From Colletes latitarsis (lineage: Eukaryota; Arthropoda; Insecta; Hymenoptera; Colletidae), in NCBI RefSeq assembly GCF_051014445.1, contig NW_027488384.1:992001-1056000 (forward strand): a DNA stretch of 64,000 nt, given 5' to 3'. Shown here in pieces: positions 36,410 through 50,275 of the stretch. A program made the position numbers and the translations under genes. The notes beneath the pieces were generated by a model. The model was not told where the DNA came from and did not search any database. It saw only the letters and a list, made by a program, of their open reading frames with translations. The number at the start of each line of letters is the position of its first letter. The first letter of the stretch is position 1.

Positions 36410-39400
36410 CTCATACTTTCGCTTTCTTCACATACTTGTTGAACGGATCCTGGGCTTTTTCTGGTTTCGATCACGTAGTAATGTGGTACCACACTGAAGC
36501 ATTCAATTAAACCTGGTCTTGATAAATATTTTAGAGGATAACGCATGTTAGGTCTGGGTTACGTCTAGGATTTGCCCTCATCAGGCTCATACTTTCGCAT
36601 ATTTCTCATACTTCATGGCTAGATCCTGGGCTGTTTCTGCATTGTATCACGTAGTAATGTGGTACCACGCTGAAACAGTCAATTAAACCTGGTTTCGATC
36701 AATATTTTAGAGGATAACGTAAGTTAGGTCTGGGATAGGTCTAGGATTTGCCCTCATCAGGCTCTTAATATCGCATATTTCTCATACTTCATGGCTAGAT
36801 CCTGGGCTATTTCTGGATTGGATCACGTTGTAAAGTGGTACCACACTGAAACAATCAATGAAACCTGTTCTGGATAAATATTTTAGAGGATAACGCATCT
36901 TAGGTCTGGATTAGGTCTAAGATTTGCCCTCATCAGGCTCACAGTTTCGCGTTTTTCACATACTTGTTGAACGGTTCCTGGTTTTTTCCTGGTTTGGGTC
37001 ACGTAGTAATGTGGGACCACACTGAAACAGTCAATTAAACCTGGTTTCGACCAATATTTTAGAGAATAATTCATGTTAGGTCTAGGTTAGGTCTGGGATT
37101 TGCTCTCATCAGGCTCATACTTTCGCACACTTCACATACTTGTTGAACGGATCCTGGGTTTTTTCTAGTTTGGATCACGTAGTAGTGTGGTACCACACTG
37201 AAACTGTCCATTAAACCTGGTTTCGCTCAATATTTTAGAGGATAACGCATGTTAGGTCTAGGTCAGTCCTGGGATTTTCACTCATCAGACTCATACTTTC
37301 GGATTCTTCACATACTTGTTGAAAGGATCTTGGGTTTTTTCTGGTTTGGATCACGTAGTAATGTGGGTCCGCACTGAAACAATCAATGAAACCTGGTCTT
37401 GATAAATATTTTAGAGGATAACGCATGTTAGGTCTGGGATAGGTCTGGGATTTGCCCTCATCAGACTCATACTTTCGCACACTTCACATACTCGTTGAAC
37501 AGATCCTGCGTTATTTTCTGGTTTGGATCACATAGTAATGTGGTACCACACTGAAACATTCAATTAAACCTGGTCTTGATAAATATTTTAGAGGATAACG
37601 CATGTTAGGTCTGGGTTAGGTCTAGGATTTGCCCACATCAGGCTCATACGTTCGCATATTTCTCATACTTCATGGCTAGATCCTGGGCTATTTCTGGATT
37701 GGATCACGTAGTAAAGTGGTACCACACTGAAACATTCAATGAAACCTGGTCTGGATAAATATTTTAGAGGACAACGAATCTTAGGTCTGGGTTAGGTCTA
37801 AGATTTGCCCTCATCAGGCTCACAGTTTCGAGTTTTTCACATACTTGTTGAACAGATCCTGGGTTTTTTCTTGTTTGGATCACGAAGTAGTGTGGTACCA
37901 CACTGAAACAGTCCATTAAACCTGGTTTAGCTCAATATTTTAGAGGATAACGCATGTTAGGTCTAGGTTAGGTCTGGGATTTGCTCTCATCAGGCTCATT
38001 CTTTCGCATATTTCTCATACTTGATGGCTATATCCTGGGCTTTTTCTGGATTGCATCACGTAGTAACGTAGTACCACACTGAAGCAGTCAATCAACCCAG
38101 GTTTCCATCAATATTTTAGAGGACAACGCAAGTTAGGTCTAGGTAAGGCCTGAGATTTTCACTGATCAGACTCATACTTTCGCCTTCTTCACATACTTGT
38201 TGAACGGATCCTGGGTTTTTTCTGGTTTGGAACACGTAGTAATGTGGTACCACACTGAAACATTCAATTAAACCTGGTTTCGGTCAATATTTTAGAGGAT
38301 AACGCATGTTAGGTCTGGGTTAGGTCTAGGATTTGCCCTCATCAGGCTCATACTTTCGCATATTTCTCATACTTCATGGCTAGATCCTGGGCTGTTTCTG
38401 CATTGTATCACGTAGTAATGTGGTACCACGCTGAAACAGTCAATTAAACCTGGTTTCGATCAATATTTTAGAGGATAACGCAAGTTAGGTCTAGGTAAGG
38501 CCTGAGATTTTCACTGATCAGACTCATACTTTCGCCTTCTTCACATACTTGTTGAACGGATCCTGGGTTTTTTCTGGTTTGGAACACGTAGTAATGTGGT
38601 ACCACACTGAAACATTCAATTAAACCTGGTTTCGGTCAATATTTTAGAGGATAACGCATGTTAGGTCTGGGTTAGGTCTAGGATTTGCCCTCATCAGGCT
38701 CATACTTTCGCATATTTCTCATACTTCATGGCTAGATCCTGGGCTGTTTCTGCATTGTATCACGTAGTAATGTGGTACCACGCTGAAACAGTCAATTAAA
38801 CCTGGTTTCGATCAATATTTTAGAGGATAACGCATGTTAGGTCTGGGTTAGGTCTAGGATTTGCCCTCATCAGGCTCATACTTTCGCATATTTCTCATAC
38901 TTCATTGCTAGATCCTGGGCTATTTCTGGATTGGATCACGTAGTAAAGTGGTACCACACTGAAACATTCAATGAAACCTGTTCTTGATAAATATTTTAGA
39001 GGATAACGCATCTTAGGTCTGGGTTAGGTCTAAGATTTGCCCTCATCAGGCTCACAGTTTCGCGTTTTTCACATACTTGTTATACAGATCCTGGGTTTTT
39101 TCTGGTTTGGATCAGGTAGTAATGTGGTACCACACTAAAACAGTCAATTAAACCTGGTTTCGATCAATATTTTAGAGGATCACGCAAGCTAGGTCTGGGA
39201 TAGGTCTGGGATTAGCCCTCATCAGACTCATACTTTCGCACGCTTCACATACTCGTTGACAAGATCCTGGGTTTTTTTCTGGCTTGGATCACGTAGTAAT
39301 GTGGTTCCTCACTGAAACAGTCGATTAAACTTGGCTTCGATCAATATTTTAGAGGATAACGCAAGTTAGGTCTGGGATAGGTCTGGGATTTGCCCTCATC

Positions 39401-39900
39401 AGGCTCATACTTTCGCGTTTTTCACATACTTGTTGAACGGATCCTGGGTTTTTTCTGGTTTGGTTCACGTAGTAATGTGGGTCCACACTGAAACAATCAA
39501 TTAAACCTGGTCTTGATAAATATTATAGAGGATAACGCATGTTAGGTCCGGGATAGGTCTGGGATTTGCCCTCATCAGACTCATACTTTCGCACACTTCA
39601 CATACTCGTTGAACAGATCCTGCGTTATTTTCTGGTTTGGATCACATAGTAATGTGGTACCACACTGAAACATTCAATTAAACCTGGTCTTGATAAATAT
39701 TTTAGAGGACAACGCATGTTAGGTCTGGGTTAGGTCTAGGATTTGCCCTCATCAGGCTCACAGTTTCGCGTTTTTCACATACTCGTTGAACAGATCCTGG
39801 GTTATTTTCTGGTTTGTATCACATAGTAATGTGGTACCACACTGAAACAGTCGATTAAACCAGGTTTCGATCAATATTTTTGAGGATAACGCATGTTAGG
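36410..39900 (+). repeat. Higher-order block, copy c (expanded)
   Basis: Matches 33590-36378. The offset is 2,819 bp up to about 38330 and 3,523 bp from 39061 on. The difference, 704 bp, is four monomers: the two missing from copy b near 35540 are present here, and a dimer at 38114-38817 is doubled. Copy c is therefore about 20 monomers where copy b has 16. A one-base loss in the head near 36398 (GGGATTTCAC for GGGATTTTCAC) marks the junction between b and c. Confidence 0.85.
38114..38817 (+). repeat. 352-bp dimer duplicated in tandem
   Basis: A two-monomer unit, an A-like monomer with CCTTCTTCACATAC and GGAACACG followed by a C1 monomer with TTTCTGCATTGTATC, occurs twice in a row at an offset of 352 bp. 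The rare tail TTTCGGTCAATATT falls at the same place in each (C at 38281 and 38633). I saw no difference between the two copies. Edges are approximate. Confidence 0.87.
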
Positions 39901-40815
39901 TCTAGCTTAGGCCTGGGATTTTCACTCATCAGACTCATACTTTCGCATTCTTCACATACTTGTTGAACGGATCCTGCGTTTTTTCTGGTTTGGATCACGT
40001 AGTAATGTGGGTCCACACTGAAACAATCAATTAAACCTGGTCTTGATAAATATTTTAGAGGATAACGCATGTTAGGTCTGGGATAGGTCTGGGATTTGTC
40101 CTCATCAGACTCATACTATCGCACACTTCACATACTCGTTGAACAGATCCTGGGTTATTTTCTGGTTTGGATCACATAGTAATGTGGCACCAAACTGAAA
40201 CAGTCGATTAAACCAGGTTTCGATCAATATTTTAGAGGATAACGCAAGTTAGGTCTGGGATAGGTCTGGGATTTGCTCTCATCAGACTCATACTTTCGCA
40301 CACTTCACATACTCGTTGAACAGATCCTGGGTTATTTTCTGGTTTGGATCACATAGTAATGTGGTACCACACTGAAACAGTCGATTAAACCAGGTTTCGA
40401 TCAATATTTTTGAGGATAACGCATGTTAGGTCTAGGTTAGGCATGGGATTTTCACTCATCAGACTCATACTTTCGCATTCTTCACATACTTGTTGAACGG
40501 ATCCTGCGTTTTTTCTGGTTTGGATCACGTAGTAATGTGGGTCCACACTGAAACAATCAATTAAACCTGGTCTTGATAAATATTTTAGAGGATAACGCAT
40601 GTTAGGTCTGGGATAGGTCTGGGATTTGTCCTCATCAGACTCATACTATCGCACACTTCACATACTCGTTGAACAGATCCTGGGTTATTTTCTGGTTTGG
40701 ATCACATAGTAATGTGGCACCAAACTGAAACAGTCGATTAAACCAGGTTTCGATCAATATTTTAGAGGATAACGCAAGTTAGGTCTGGGATAGGTCTGGG
40801 ATTTGCTCTCATCAG
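39756..40815 (+). repeat. 530-bp trimer duplicated in tandem
   Basis: Two successive units at an offset of 530 bp (3 monomers), of B-A-B type. Shared unusual markers are GGATCCTGCGTTTTTTC, GGGATTTGTCCTCATC and GTGGCACCAAACTG. Differences include TCTAGCTTAGGCC against TCTAGGTTAGGCA in the heads. Edges are approximate. Confidence 0.83.
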
Positions 40816-41810
40816 GCTCATTCTTTCGCATATTTCTCATACTTGACGGCTAGATCCTGAGCTTTTTCTGGATTGCATCACGTAGTAATGTAGTACCACA
40901 CTGAAACAGTCAATGAAACCTGGTTTCCATCAATATTTTAGAGGACAACGCAAGTTAGATCTAGGTAAGGCCTGAGATTTTCACTGATCAGACTCATACA
41001 TTCGCATTCTTCACATACTTGTTGAACGGATCCTGGGTTTTTTCTGGTTTGGATCACGTAGTTATGTGGGTCCACACTGAAACAATCAATTAAACCTGGT
41101 CTTGATAAATATTTTAGAGGATAACGCGTGTTAGGTCTGGGATAGGTCTGGGATTTGCCCTCATCAGACTCATACTTTCGCACACTTCACATACTCGTTG
41201 AACAGATCCTGGGTTATTTTCTGGTTTGGATCACATAGTAATGTGGTACCACACTGAAACAGTCGATTAAACCAGGTTTCGATCAATATTTTTGAGGATA
41301 ACGCATGTTAGGTATAGGTTAGGCATGGGATTTTCACTCATCAGACTCATACTTTCGCATTCTTCACATACTTGTTGAACTGAAACTGGGTTTTGCTGTT
41401 TTGGATCACGTAGTAATGTGTTTCCACACTGAAACAGTCGGTTAAACCTGGTTTCGATCAATATTTTAGTGGATAACGCAAGTTAGGTCTGGGATAGGTC
41501 TGGGATTTGCCCTCATCAGACTCATACCTACGCACACTTCACATACTCGTTGAACAGATCCTGGGTTTTTTCTGGAGTGGATCACGTAGTAATGAAGTAC
41601 AACACTGAAACAGTCAATTAAACCTGGTTTCCATCAATATTTTAGAGGACAGCGCATGTTAGGTCTAGGTTAGGCCTGGGATTTGCCCTGATCAGGGTCA
41701 TACTTTCGCAGTTTTAACATACATGTTGACCTGATCGAGGGTTTTTTCTGCTTTGGATCACGTAGTAAAGTGGTACCACACTGAAACAGTTATTAAACCT
41801 GCTTTGGATC
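40816..41810 (+). repeat. Satellite segment with C, A, B and E monomers
   Basis: Repeats the order seen at about 30990-31530 (offset 9,824 bp) and then passes into a C2-E pair close to that at 14160-14390. Two small irregularities: GAACTGAAACTGGGTTTTGC near 41378, where the usual GATCC and T run are altered, and AAACAGTTATTAAACC near 41787, where three bases are missing. Confidence 0.8.
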
Positions 41811-42868
41811 AATTGTTTAGAGGATAACGCATGTTAGGTCTAGGTTAGCCCTGGGATTTTCACTCATCAGACTCATACTTTCGCATTCTTCTCATACATG
41901 TTGAACTGATCTTGGGGTTTTTCTGGTTTGGATCACGTAGTTATGTGGTACCACACTGAAACAGCCGATTAAACCTGGTTTCGATCAATATCTTAGAGGA
42001 TATCGCAAGTTAAGTCTGGAATTGGTCTGGGATTTGACCTCATCAGACTCATACTTTCGCACACTTCACATACTCGTTGAACAGATCCTGGGTTATTTTC
42101 TGGTTTGGATCACATAGTAATGTGGTACCACACTGAAACAGTCGATTAAACCAGGTTTCGATCAATATTTTTGAGGATAACGCATGTTGGGTCTAGGTTA
42201 GGCCTGGGATTTTCACTCATCAGACTCATACTTTCCCATTCTTCACATACTTGTTGAACGGATCCTGGGTTTTTTCTGGTTTGGACCACGTACTAATGTG
42301 GTACCACACTGAAACAGTCGATTAAACCTGGTTATGATCAATATTTTAGAGGATAACGCATAGTTAGGTTTGGGATAGGTCTGGGATTTGACCTCATCAG
42401 ACTCATACTTTCGCACACTTCACATACTCGTTGAACAGATCCTGGGTTATTCTCTGGTTTGGATCACATAGTAATGTGGTACCACACTGAAACAGTCGAT
42501 TAAACCTGGTTTCGATCAATATTTTTGAGGATAACGCATGTTAGGTCTAGGTTAGGCCTGGGATTTTCACTCATCAGACTCATACTTTCGCATTCTTCGC
42601 ATACTTGTTGAACTGAAACTGGGTTTTGCTGGTTTGGATCACGTAGTAATGTGGTTCCACACTGAAACAGTCCATTAAACCTGCTTTGGATCAATTGTTT
42701 AGAGGATAACGCATGTTAAGTCTAGGTTAGCCCTGGGATTTTCACTCATCAGACTCATACTTTTGCATTCTTCTCATACTTGTTCAACAGATCCTGGGTT
42801 TTTTCTGGTTTGTATCACGTAGTAGTGTGGTACCACACTGAAACAGTCCATTAAACCTGGTTTGGATC
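41811..42868 (+). repeat. 1,058-bp higher-order unit, copy 1 (6 monomers)
   Basis: Matches the following 42869-43590 region at a constant offset of 1,058 bp, with scattered single-base differences such as GTAGTTATG against GTAGATATG and GATATCGCAAG against GATAACGCAAG. The unit opens with AATTGTTTAGAGG and includes GATCTTGGGGTTTTTC, ACAGCCGATTAAACC, TTTCCCATTCTTC and GCATAGTTAGG. Its first part resembles 27760-27870. Confidence 0.86.
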
Positions 42869-43590
42869 AATTGTTTAGAGGATAACGCATGTTAGGTCTA
42901 GGTTAGCCCTGGGATTTTCACTCATCAGACTCATACTTTCGCATTCTTCTCATACATGTTGAACTGATCTTGGGGTTTTTCTGGTTTGGATCACGTAGAT
43001 ATGTGGTACCACACTGAAACAGCCGATTAAACCTGGTTTCGATCAATATCTTAGAGGATAACGCAAGTTAAGTCTGGAATTGGTCTGGGATTTGACCTCA
43101 TCAGACTCATACTTTCGCACACTTCACATACTCGTTGAACAGATCCTGGGTTATATTCTGGTTTGGATCACATAGTAATGTGGTACCACACTGAAACAGT
43201 CGATTAAACCAGGTTTCGATCAATATTTTTGAGGATAACGCATGTTAGGTCTAGGTTAGGCCTGGGATTTTCACTCATCAGACTCATACTTTCCCATTCT
43301 TCACATACTTGTTGAACGGATCCTGGGTTTTTTCTGGTTTGGATCACGTAGTAATGTGGTACCACACTGAAACAGTCGATTAAACCTGGTTATGATCAAT
43401 ATTTTAGAGGATAACGCATAGTTAGGTTTGGGATAGGTCTGGGATTTGACCTCATCAGACTCATACTTTCGCACACTTCACATACTCGTTGAACAGATCC
43501 TGGGTTATTCTCTGGTTTGAATCACATAGTAATGTGGTACCACACTGAAACAGTCGATTAAACCTGGTTTCGATCAATATTTTAGAGAAT
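42869..43590 (+). repeat. 1,058-bp higher-order unit, copy 2 (partial)
   Basis: The match to copy 1 holds until about 43570, where copy 1 reads ATATTTTTGAGG and this copy reads ATATTTTAGAGAATAATTC. About 720 bp are shared. The number of single-base differences is higher than in the 4,559-bp and 1,412-bp pairs, so this event looks older. Confidence 0.84.
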
Positions 43591-46500
43591 AATTCATGTT
43601 AGGTCTAGGTTAGGTTTGGATTTGCTCTCATCAGGCTCGTTCTTTCGCATATTTCTCATACTTGATGGCTAGATCCTGGGCTTTTTCTGGATTGCATCAC
43701 GTAGTAATGAAGTACAACACTGAAACAGTCAATTAAACCTGGTTTCCATCAATATCTTAGAGGACAACGCAAGTTAGGTCTGGGATAGGTCTGGGATTTG
43801 ACCTCATCAGACTCATACTTTCGCACACTTCACATACTCGTTGAACAGATCCTGGGTTATTTTCTGGTTTGGATCACATAGTAATGTGGTACCACACTGA
43901 AGAAGTCGATTAAACCTGGTTTCGATCAATATTTTAGAGAATAATTCATGTTAGGTCTAGGTTAGGTCTGGGATTTGCTCTCATCAGGCTCATTCTTTCG
44001 TATATTTCTCATACATGTTGAACAGATCCTGGGTTTTTTCTGGTTTGGATCACGTAGTAATGTGGGACCACACTGAAACAATCAATTAAACCTGGTTTCG
44101 ATCAATATTTTAGAGGATAACGCAAGTTAGGTCTAGGGTAGTCCTGGGATTTGCCCTCATCAGGGTCATACTTTCGCAGTTTTAACATACATGTTGACCT
44201 GATCGACGGTTTTTTCTGCTTTGGATCATGTAGTAAAGTGGCACCACACTGAAACATTCAATTAAACCTGGTCTTTATAAATATTTTAGAGGATAACGCA
44301 TGTTAGGTTTGGCTTAGGTCTAGGATTTGCCCTCATCAGGCTCATACTTTCGCATATTTCTCATACTTCATGGCTAGATCCTGGGCTGTTTCTGGATTGT
44401 ATCACGTAGTACTGTGGTACCACGCTGAAACAGTCAATTAAACCTGGTTTCGATCAATATTTTAGAGGATAACGCAAGTTAGGTCTGGCATAGGTCTGGG
44501 ATTCGCCCTCATCAGGCTCATACTTTCGCGTTTTTCACATACTTGTTGAACAGATCCTGGGTTTTTTCTGGTTTGTATCACGTAGTACTGTGGTACCACG
44601 CTGAAACAGTCAATTAAACCTGGTTTCGATCAATATTTTAGAGGATAACGCAAGTTAGGTCTGGCATAGGTCTGGGATTCGCCCTCATCAGGCTCATACT
44701 TTCGCGTTTTTCACATACTTGTTGAACAGATCCTGGGTTTTTTCTGGTTTGTATCACGTAGTAGTGTGGTACCACACTGAAACAGTCCATTAAACCTGGT
44801 TTGGATCAATATTTTAGAGGATAACGCATGTTAGGGCTAGGTTAGCCCTGGGATTTACACTCATCAGACTCATACTTTCGCATTCTTCTCATACTTGTTG
44901 AACTGATCCTGGGTTTTTTCTGGTTTGGATCACGTAGTAATGTGGTACCACACTGAAACAGTCGATTAAACCTGGTTTCGATCAATATTTTAGAGGAAAA
45001 CGCAAGTTAAGTCTGGGATTGGTCTGGGATTTGACCTCATCAGACTCATACTTTCGCACACTTCACATACTTGTTGAACGGATCCTGGGTTTTTTCTGGT
45101 TTGGACCCCGTAGTAGTGTGGTACCACACTGAAACAGTCCATTAAACCTGGTTTCGCTCAATATTTTAGAGGATAACGCATGTTAGGTCTAGGTCAGGCC
45201 TGGGATTTTCACTCATCAGACTCATACTTTCGCATTCTTCACATACTTGTTGAACGGATGCTGGGTTTTTTCTGGTATGGATCACGTAGTAATGTGGGTC
45301 CGCACTGAAACAATCAATTAAACCTTGTCTTGATAAATATTTTAGAGGATAACGCATGTTAGGCTTGGGTTAGGTCTAGGATTTGCCCTCAGCAGGCTCA
45401 TACTTTCGCATATCTCTCATACTTCATGGCTAGATCCTGGGCTGTTTCTGGATTGTATCACGTAGTAATGTGGTACCATGCTGAAACAGTCAATTAAACC
45501 TGGTTTCGATCAATATTTTGGAGGATAACGCAAGTTAGGTCTGGCATAGGTCTGGGATTCGCCCTCATCAGGCTCATACTTTCGCGTTTTTCACATACTT
45601 GTTGAACAGATCCTGGGTTTTTTCTGGTTTGTATCACGTAGTAGTGTGGTACCACACTGAAACAGTCTATTAAACCTGGTTTGGATGGATATTTTAGAGG
45701 ACAACGCATGTAAGGTCTAGGTTAGCCCTGGGATTTCCACTCATCAGACTCATACTTTCGCATTCTTCTCATACTTGTTGAACTGATCTTGGGTTTTTTC
45801 TGGTTTGGATCACGTAGTAATGTGGTACCACACTGAAACAGACGATTAAACCTGGTTTCGATCAATATCTTAGAGGATAACGCAAGTTAAGTCTGGGATT
45901 GGTCTGGGATTTGACCTCATCAGACTCATACTTTCGCACACTTCACATACTCGTTGAACAGATCCTGGGTTATTTTCTGGTTTGGATCACATAGTAATGT
46001 GGTACCACACTGAAACAGTCGATTAAACCAGGTTTCGATCAATATTTTAGAGGATAACTCATGTTAGGTCTAGGTTAGGCCTGGGATTTTCACTCATCAG
46101 ACTCATACTTTCGCATTCTTCACACACTTGTTGAACGGATCCTGGGTTTTTTCTGGTTTGGATCACGTAGTAATGTGGGACCACACTGAAACAGTCAATT
46201 AAACCTGGTTTCGATCAATATTTTAGAGGACAACGCAAGTTAGGTCTGGGATAGGTCTGGGATTTGCCCTCATCAGGCTCATACTTTCGCGTTTTTCACA
46301 TACTTGTTGAACAGATCCTGGGTTTTTTCTGGTTTGGACCCCGTAGCAGTGTGGTACCACAATAAAACAGTCAATTAAACCTGGTATCGATCAGTATTTT
46401 AGAGGATATCGCAAGTTAGGTCTGGGATAGGTCTGGGATTTGCCCTCATCAGACCCATACTTTCGGACACTTGACATACTCGTTGATCAGATCCTGGGTT

Positions 46501-49500
46501 TTTTCTGGTTTGGATCACGTAGTAATGTGGTACCACACTGAAACAGTCAATTAAACCTGGTTTGGATGAATATTTTAGAGGATAACGCATGTAAAGTCTA
46601 GGTTAGCCCTGGGATTTCCACTCATCAGACTCATACTTTCGCATTCTTCTCATACTTGTTGAACTGATCGTGGGTTTTTTCTGGTTTGGATCACGTAGTA
46701 ATGTGGTACCACACTGAAACAGTCAATTAAACCTGGTTTCCATCAATATTTTAGAGGACAACGCAAGTTAGGTCTAGGTTAGGCCTGGGATTTGCCCTCA
46801 TCAGGATCATACTTTTGCAGTTTTAACATACATGTTCACCTGATCGAGGGTTTTTTCTGCTTTGGATCACGTAGTAAAGTGGTACCACACTGAAACAGTC
46901 CATTAAACCTGGTTTGCATCAATATTTTAGAGGATAACGCATGTTAGGTCTAGGTTAGCCCCGAGATTTTCACTCATCAGACTCATACTTTCGCATTCTT
47001 CACATACTTGTTGAACGGTTCCTGGGTTTTTTCTGGTTTGGATCACGTTGTAATGTGGGACCACACTGAAACAATCAATTAAACCTGGTCTTGATAAATA
47101 TTTTAGAGGACAACGTATGTTAGGTCTGGGTTAGGTCTAGGATTTGCCCTCATCAGGCTCATACTTTCGCATATTTCTCATACTTCATGGCTAGATCCTG
47201 GGCTATTTCTGGATTGGATCACGCAGTAATGTGGTACTACACTGAAACAGTCAATTAAACCTGGTTTCGCTCAATATTTTAGAAGATAACGCATGTTAGG
47301 CCTAGGTTAGGCCTGGGATTTGCCTTATCAGGGTCATACTTTCGCAGTTTTAACATGCATGTTGACCTGATCGAGTGTTTTTTCTGCTTTGGATCACGTA
47401 GTAAAGTGGTACCACAACTAAAACAGTCAATTAAACCTGGTTTCGATCACTATTTTAGAGGATAGTGCAAGTTAGGTCTGGGATAGGTCTGGGATTAGCC
47501 CTCATCAGACTCATACTTTCGCATATTTCTCATACTTGATGACTAGATCCTGGGCTTTTTCTGGATAGCATCACGTAGTAATGAAGTACAACACTGAAAC
47601 AGTCAATTAAACCTGGTTTCGCTCAATATTTTAGAAGATAACGCATGTTAGGTCTAGGTTAGGCCTGGGATTTGCCCTCATCAGGGTCATACTTTCGTAC
47701 ACTTCACATACTTGTTGAACAGATCCTGGGTTACTTTCTGGTTTGGATCACATAGTAATGTGGTACCACACTGAAACAGTCGAATAAACCAGGTTTCGAT
47801 CAATATTTTTGAGGATAACGCATTTTAGGTCTAGGTTAGGCCTGGGATTTTCACTCATCAGACTCATACTTTCGCATTCTTCACATACTTGTTGAACGGA
47901 TGCTGTGTTTTTTCTGGTATGGATCACGTAGTAATGTGGGTCCACACTGAAACAATCAATTAAACCTTGTCTTGATAAATATTTTAGAGGATAACGAATG
48001 TTAGGCTTGGGTTAGGTCTAGGATTTGCCCTCAGCAGGCTCATACTTTCGCATATCTCTCATACTTCATGGCTAGATCCTGGGCTGTTTCTGGATTGTAT
48101 CACATAGTAATGTGGTACCATGCTGAAACAGTCAATTAAACCTGGTTTCGATCAATATTTTAGAGGATAACGCAAGTTAGGTCTGGCATAGGTCTGGGAT
48201 TCGCCCTCATCAGGCTCATACTTTCGCGTTTTTCACATACTTGTTGAACAGATCCTGGGTTTTTTCTGGTTTGTATCACGTAGTAGTGTGGTACCACACT
48301 GAAACAGTCTATTAAACCTGGTTTGGATGAATATTTTAGAGGATAACGCATGTAAGGTCTAGGTTAGCCCTGGGATTTCCACTCATCAGACTCATACTTT
48401 CGCATTCTTCTCATACTTGTTGAACTGATCTTGGGTTTTTTCTGGTTTGGATCACGTAGTAATGTGGTACCACACTGAAACAGACGATTAAACCTGGTTT
48501 CGATCAATATCTTAGAGGATAACGCAAGTTAAGTCTGGGATTGGTCAGGGATTTGACCTCATCAGACTCATACTTTCGCACACTTCACATACTCGTTGAA
48601 CAGATCCTGGGTTATTTTCTGGTTTGGATCACATAGTAATGTGGTACCACACTGAAACAGTCGATTAAACCAGGTTTCGATCAATATTTTAGAGGATAAC
48701 GCATGTTAGGTCTAGGTTAGGCCTGGGATTTTCACTCATCAGACTCATACTTTCGCATTCTTCACATACTTGTTGAACGGATCCTGTGTTTTTTCTGGTT
48801 TGGATCACGTAGTAATGTGGGACCACACTGAAACAGTCAATTAAACCTGGTTTCGATCAATATTTTAGAGAATAATTCATGTTAGGTCTAGGTTAGGTCT
48901 GGGATTTGCTCTCATCAGGCTCATTCTTTCGTATATTTCTCATACATGTTGAACAGATCCTGGGTTTTTTCTGGTTTGGATCACGTAGTAATGTGGGACC
49001 ACACTGAAACAATCAATTAAACCTGGTGTCCATCAATATTTTAGAGGACAACGCAAGTTAGGTCTGGGATAGGTCTGGGATTTGCCCTCATCAGGCTCAT
49101 ACTTTCGCGTTTTTCACATACTTGTTGAACAGATCCTGGGTTTTTTCTGGTTTGGATCCCGTAGTAGTGTGGTACCACAATAAAACAGTCAATTAAACCT
49201 GGTTTCGATCAATATTTTAGAGGATATCGCAAGTTAGGTCTGGGATAGGTCTGGGATTTGCCCTCATCAGACTCATACTTTCGGACACTTGACATACTCG
49301 TTGATCAGATCCTGGGTTTTTTTCTGGTTTGGATCACGTAGTAATGTGGTACCACACTGAAACATTCAATGAAACCAGGTCTGGATAAATATTTTAGAGG
49401 ATAACGCAAGTTAGGTCCGGGATAGGTCTGGGATTAGCCCTCATCAGACTCATACTTTCGCTTTCTTCACATACTCGTTGAACAGATCCTGTGTTATTTT

Positions 49501-50275
49501 CTGGTTTGGATCACATAGTAATGTGGTACCACACTGGCACAGTCGATTAAACCAGGTTTCGATCAATATTTTTGAGGATAACGCATGTTAGGTCTAGGTT
49601 AGGTCTGGGATTTTCACTCATCAGACTCATACTTTCGCATTCTTCACATACTTGTTGAACGGATCCTGGGTTTTTTCTGGTTTGGATCACGTAGTAATGT
49701 GGGACCACACTGAAACAATCAATTAAACCTGGTCTTGATAAATATTTTAGAGGACAACGTATGTTAGGTATGGGTTAGGTCTAGGATTTGCCCTCATCAG
49801 GCTCATACTTTCGCATATTTCTCATACTTCATGGCTAGATCCTGGGCTATTTCTGGATTGGATCACGTAGTAATGTGGTACTACACTGAAACAGTCAATT
49901 AAAACTGGTTTCGCTCAATATTTTAGAAGATAACGCATGTTAGGCCTAGGTTAGGCCTGGGATTTGCCTTATCAGGGTCATACTTTCGCATATTTCTCGT
50001 ACTTGATGGCTAGATCCTGGGCTTTTTCTGGATTGCATCACGTAGTAATGAAGTACAACACTGAAACAGTCAATTAAACCTGGTTTCCATCAATATTTTA
50101 GAGGACAACGCAAGTTAGGTCTAGGTTAGGCCTGGGATTTGCCCTCATCAGACTCATACTTTCGCACACTTCACATACTCGTTGGACAGATCCTGGGTTT
50201 TTTTCTGATTTGGATCACGTAGTAATGTGGTAACACACTGAAACAGTCGATTAAACCTGGTTTCGATCAATATTT
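43591..50275 (+). repeat. Mosaic satellite segment feeding later blocks
   Basis: About 38 monomers. The trimer marked GGCTTGGGTTAGGTCTAGG and GCATATCTCTCATACTTC starts near 45362 and again near 48004. The part 47836-50187 recurs at 59995-62346 (offset 12,159 bp, 69 monomers). No gene or spacer is seen. Confidence 0.83.
44397..44748 (+). repeat. Single monomer duplicated in tandem (2 x 176 bp)
   Basis: Two adjacent monomer-length units, 44397-44572 and 44573-44748, are identical as far as I can read, including the rare GTAGTACTGTGGTACCACGC. To the left the sequences differ at 44396 (A) and 44572 (T). To the right the next monomer has AGTAGTGTG for AGTACTGTG. Elsewhere adjacent monomers are usually of different types, so this is a fresh one-unit expansion. 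Confidence 0.88.
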
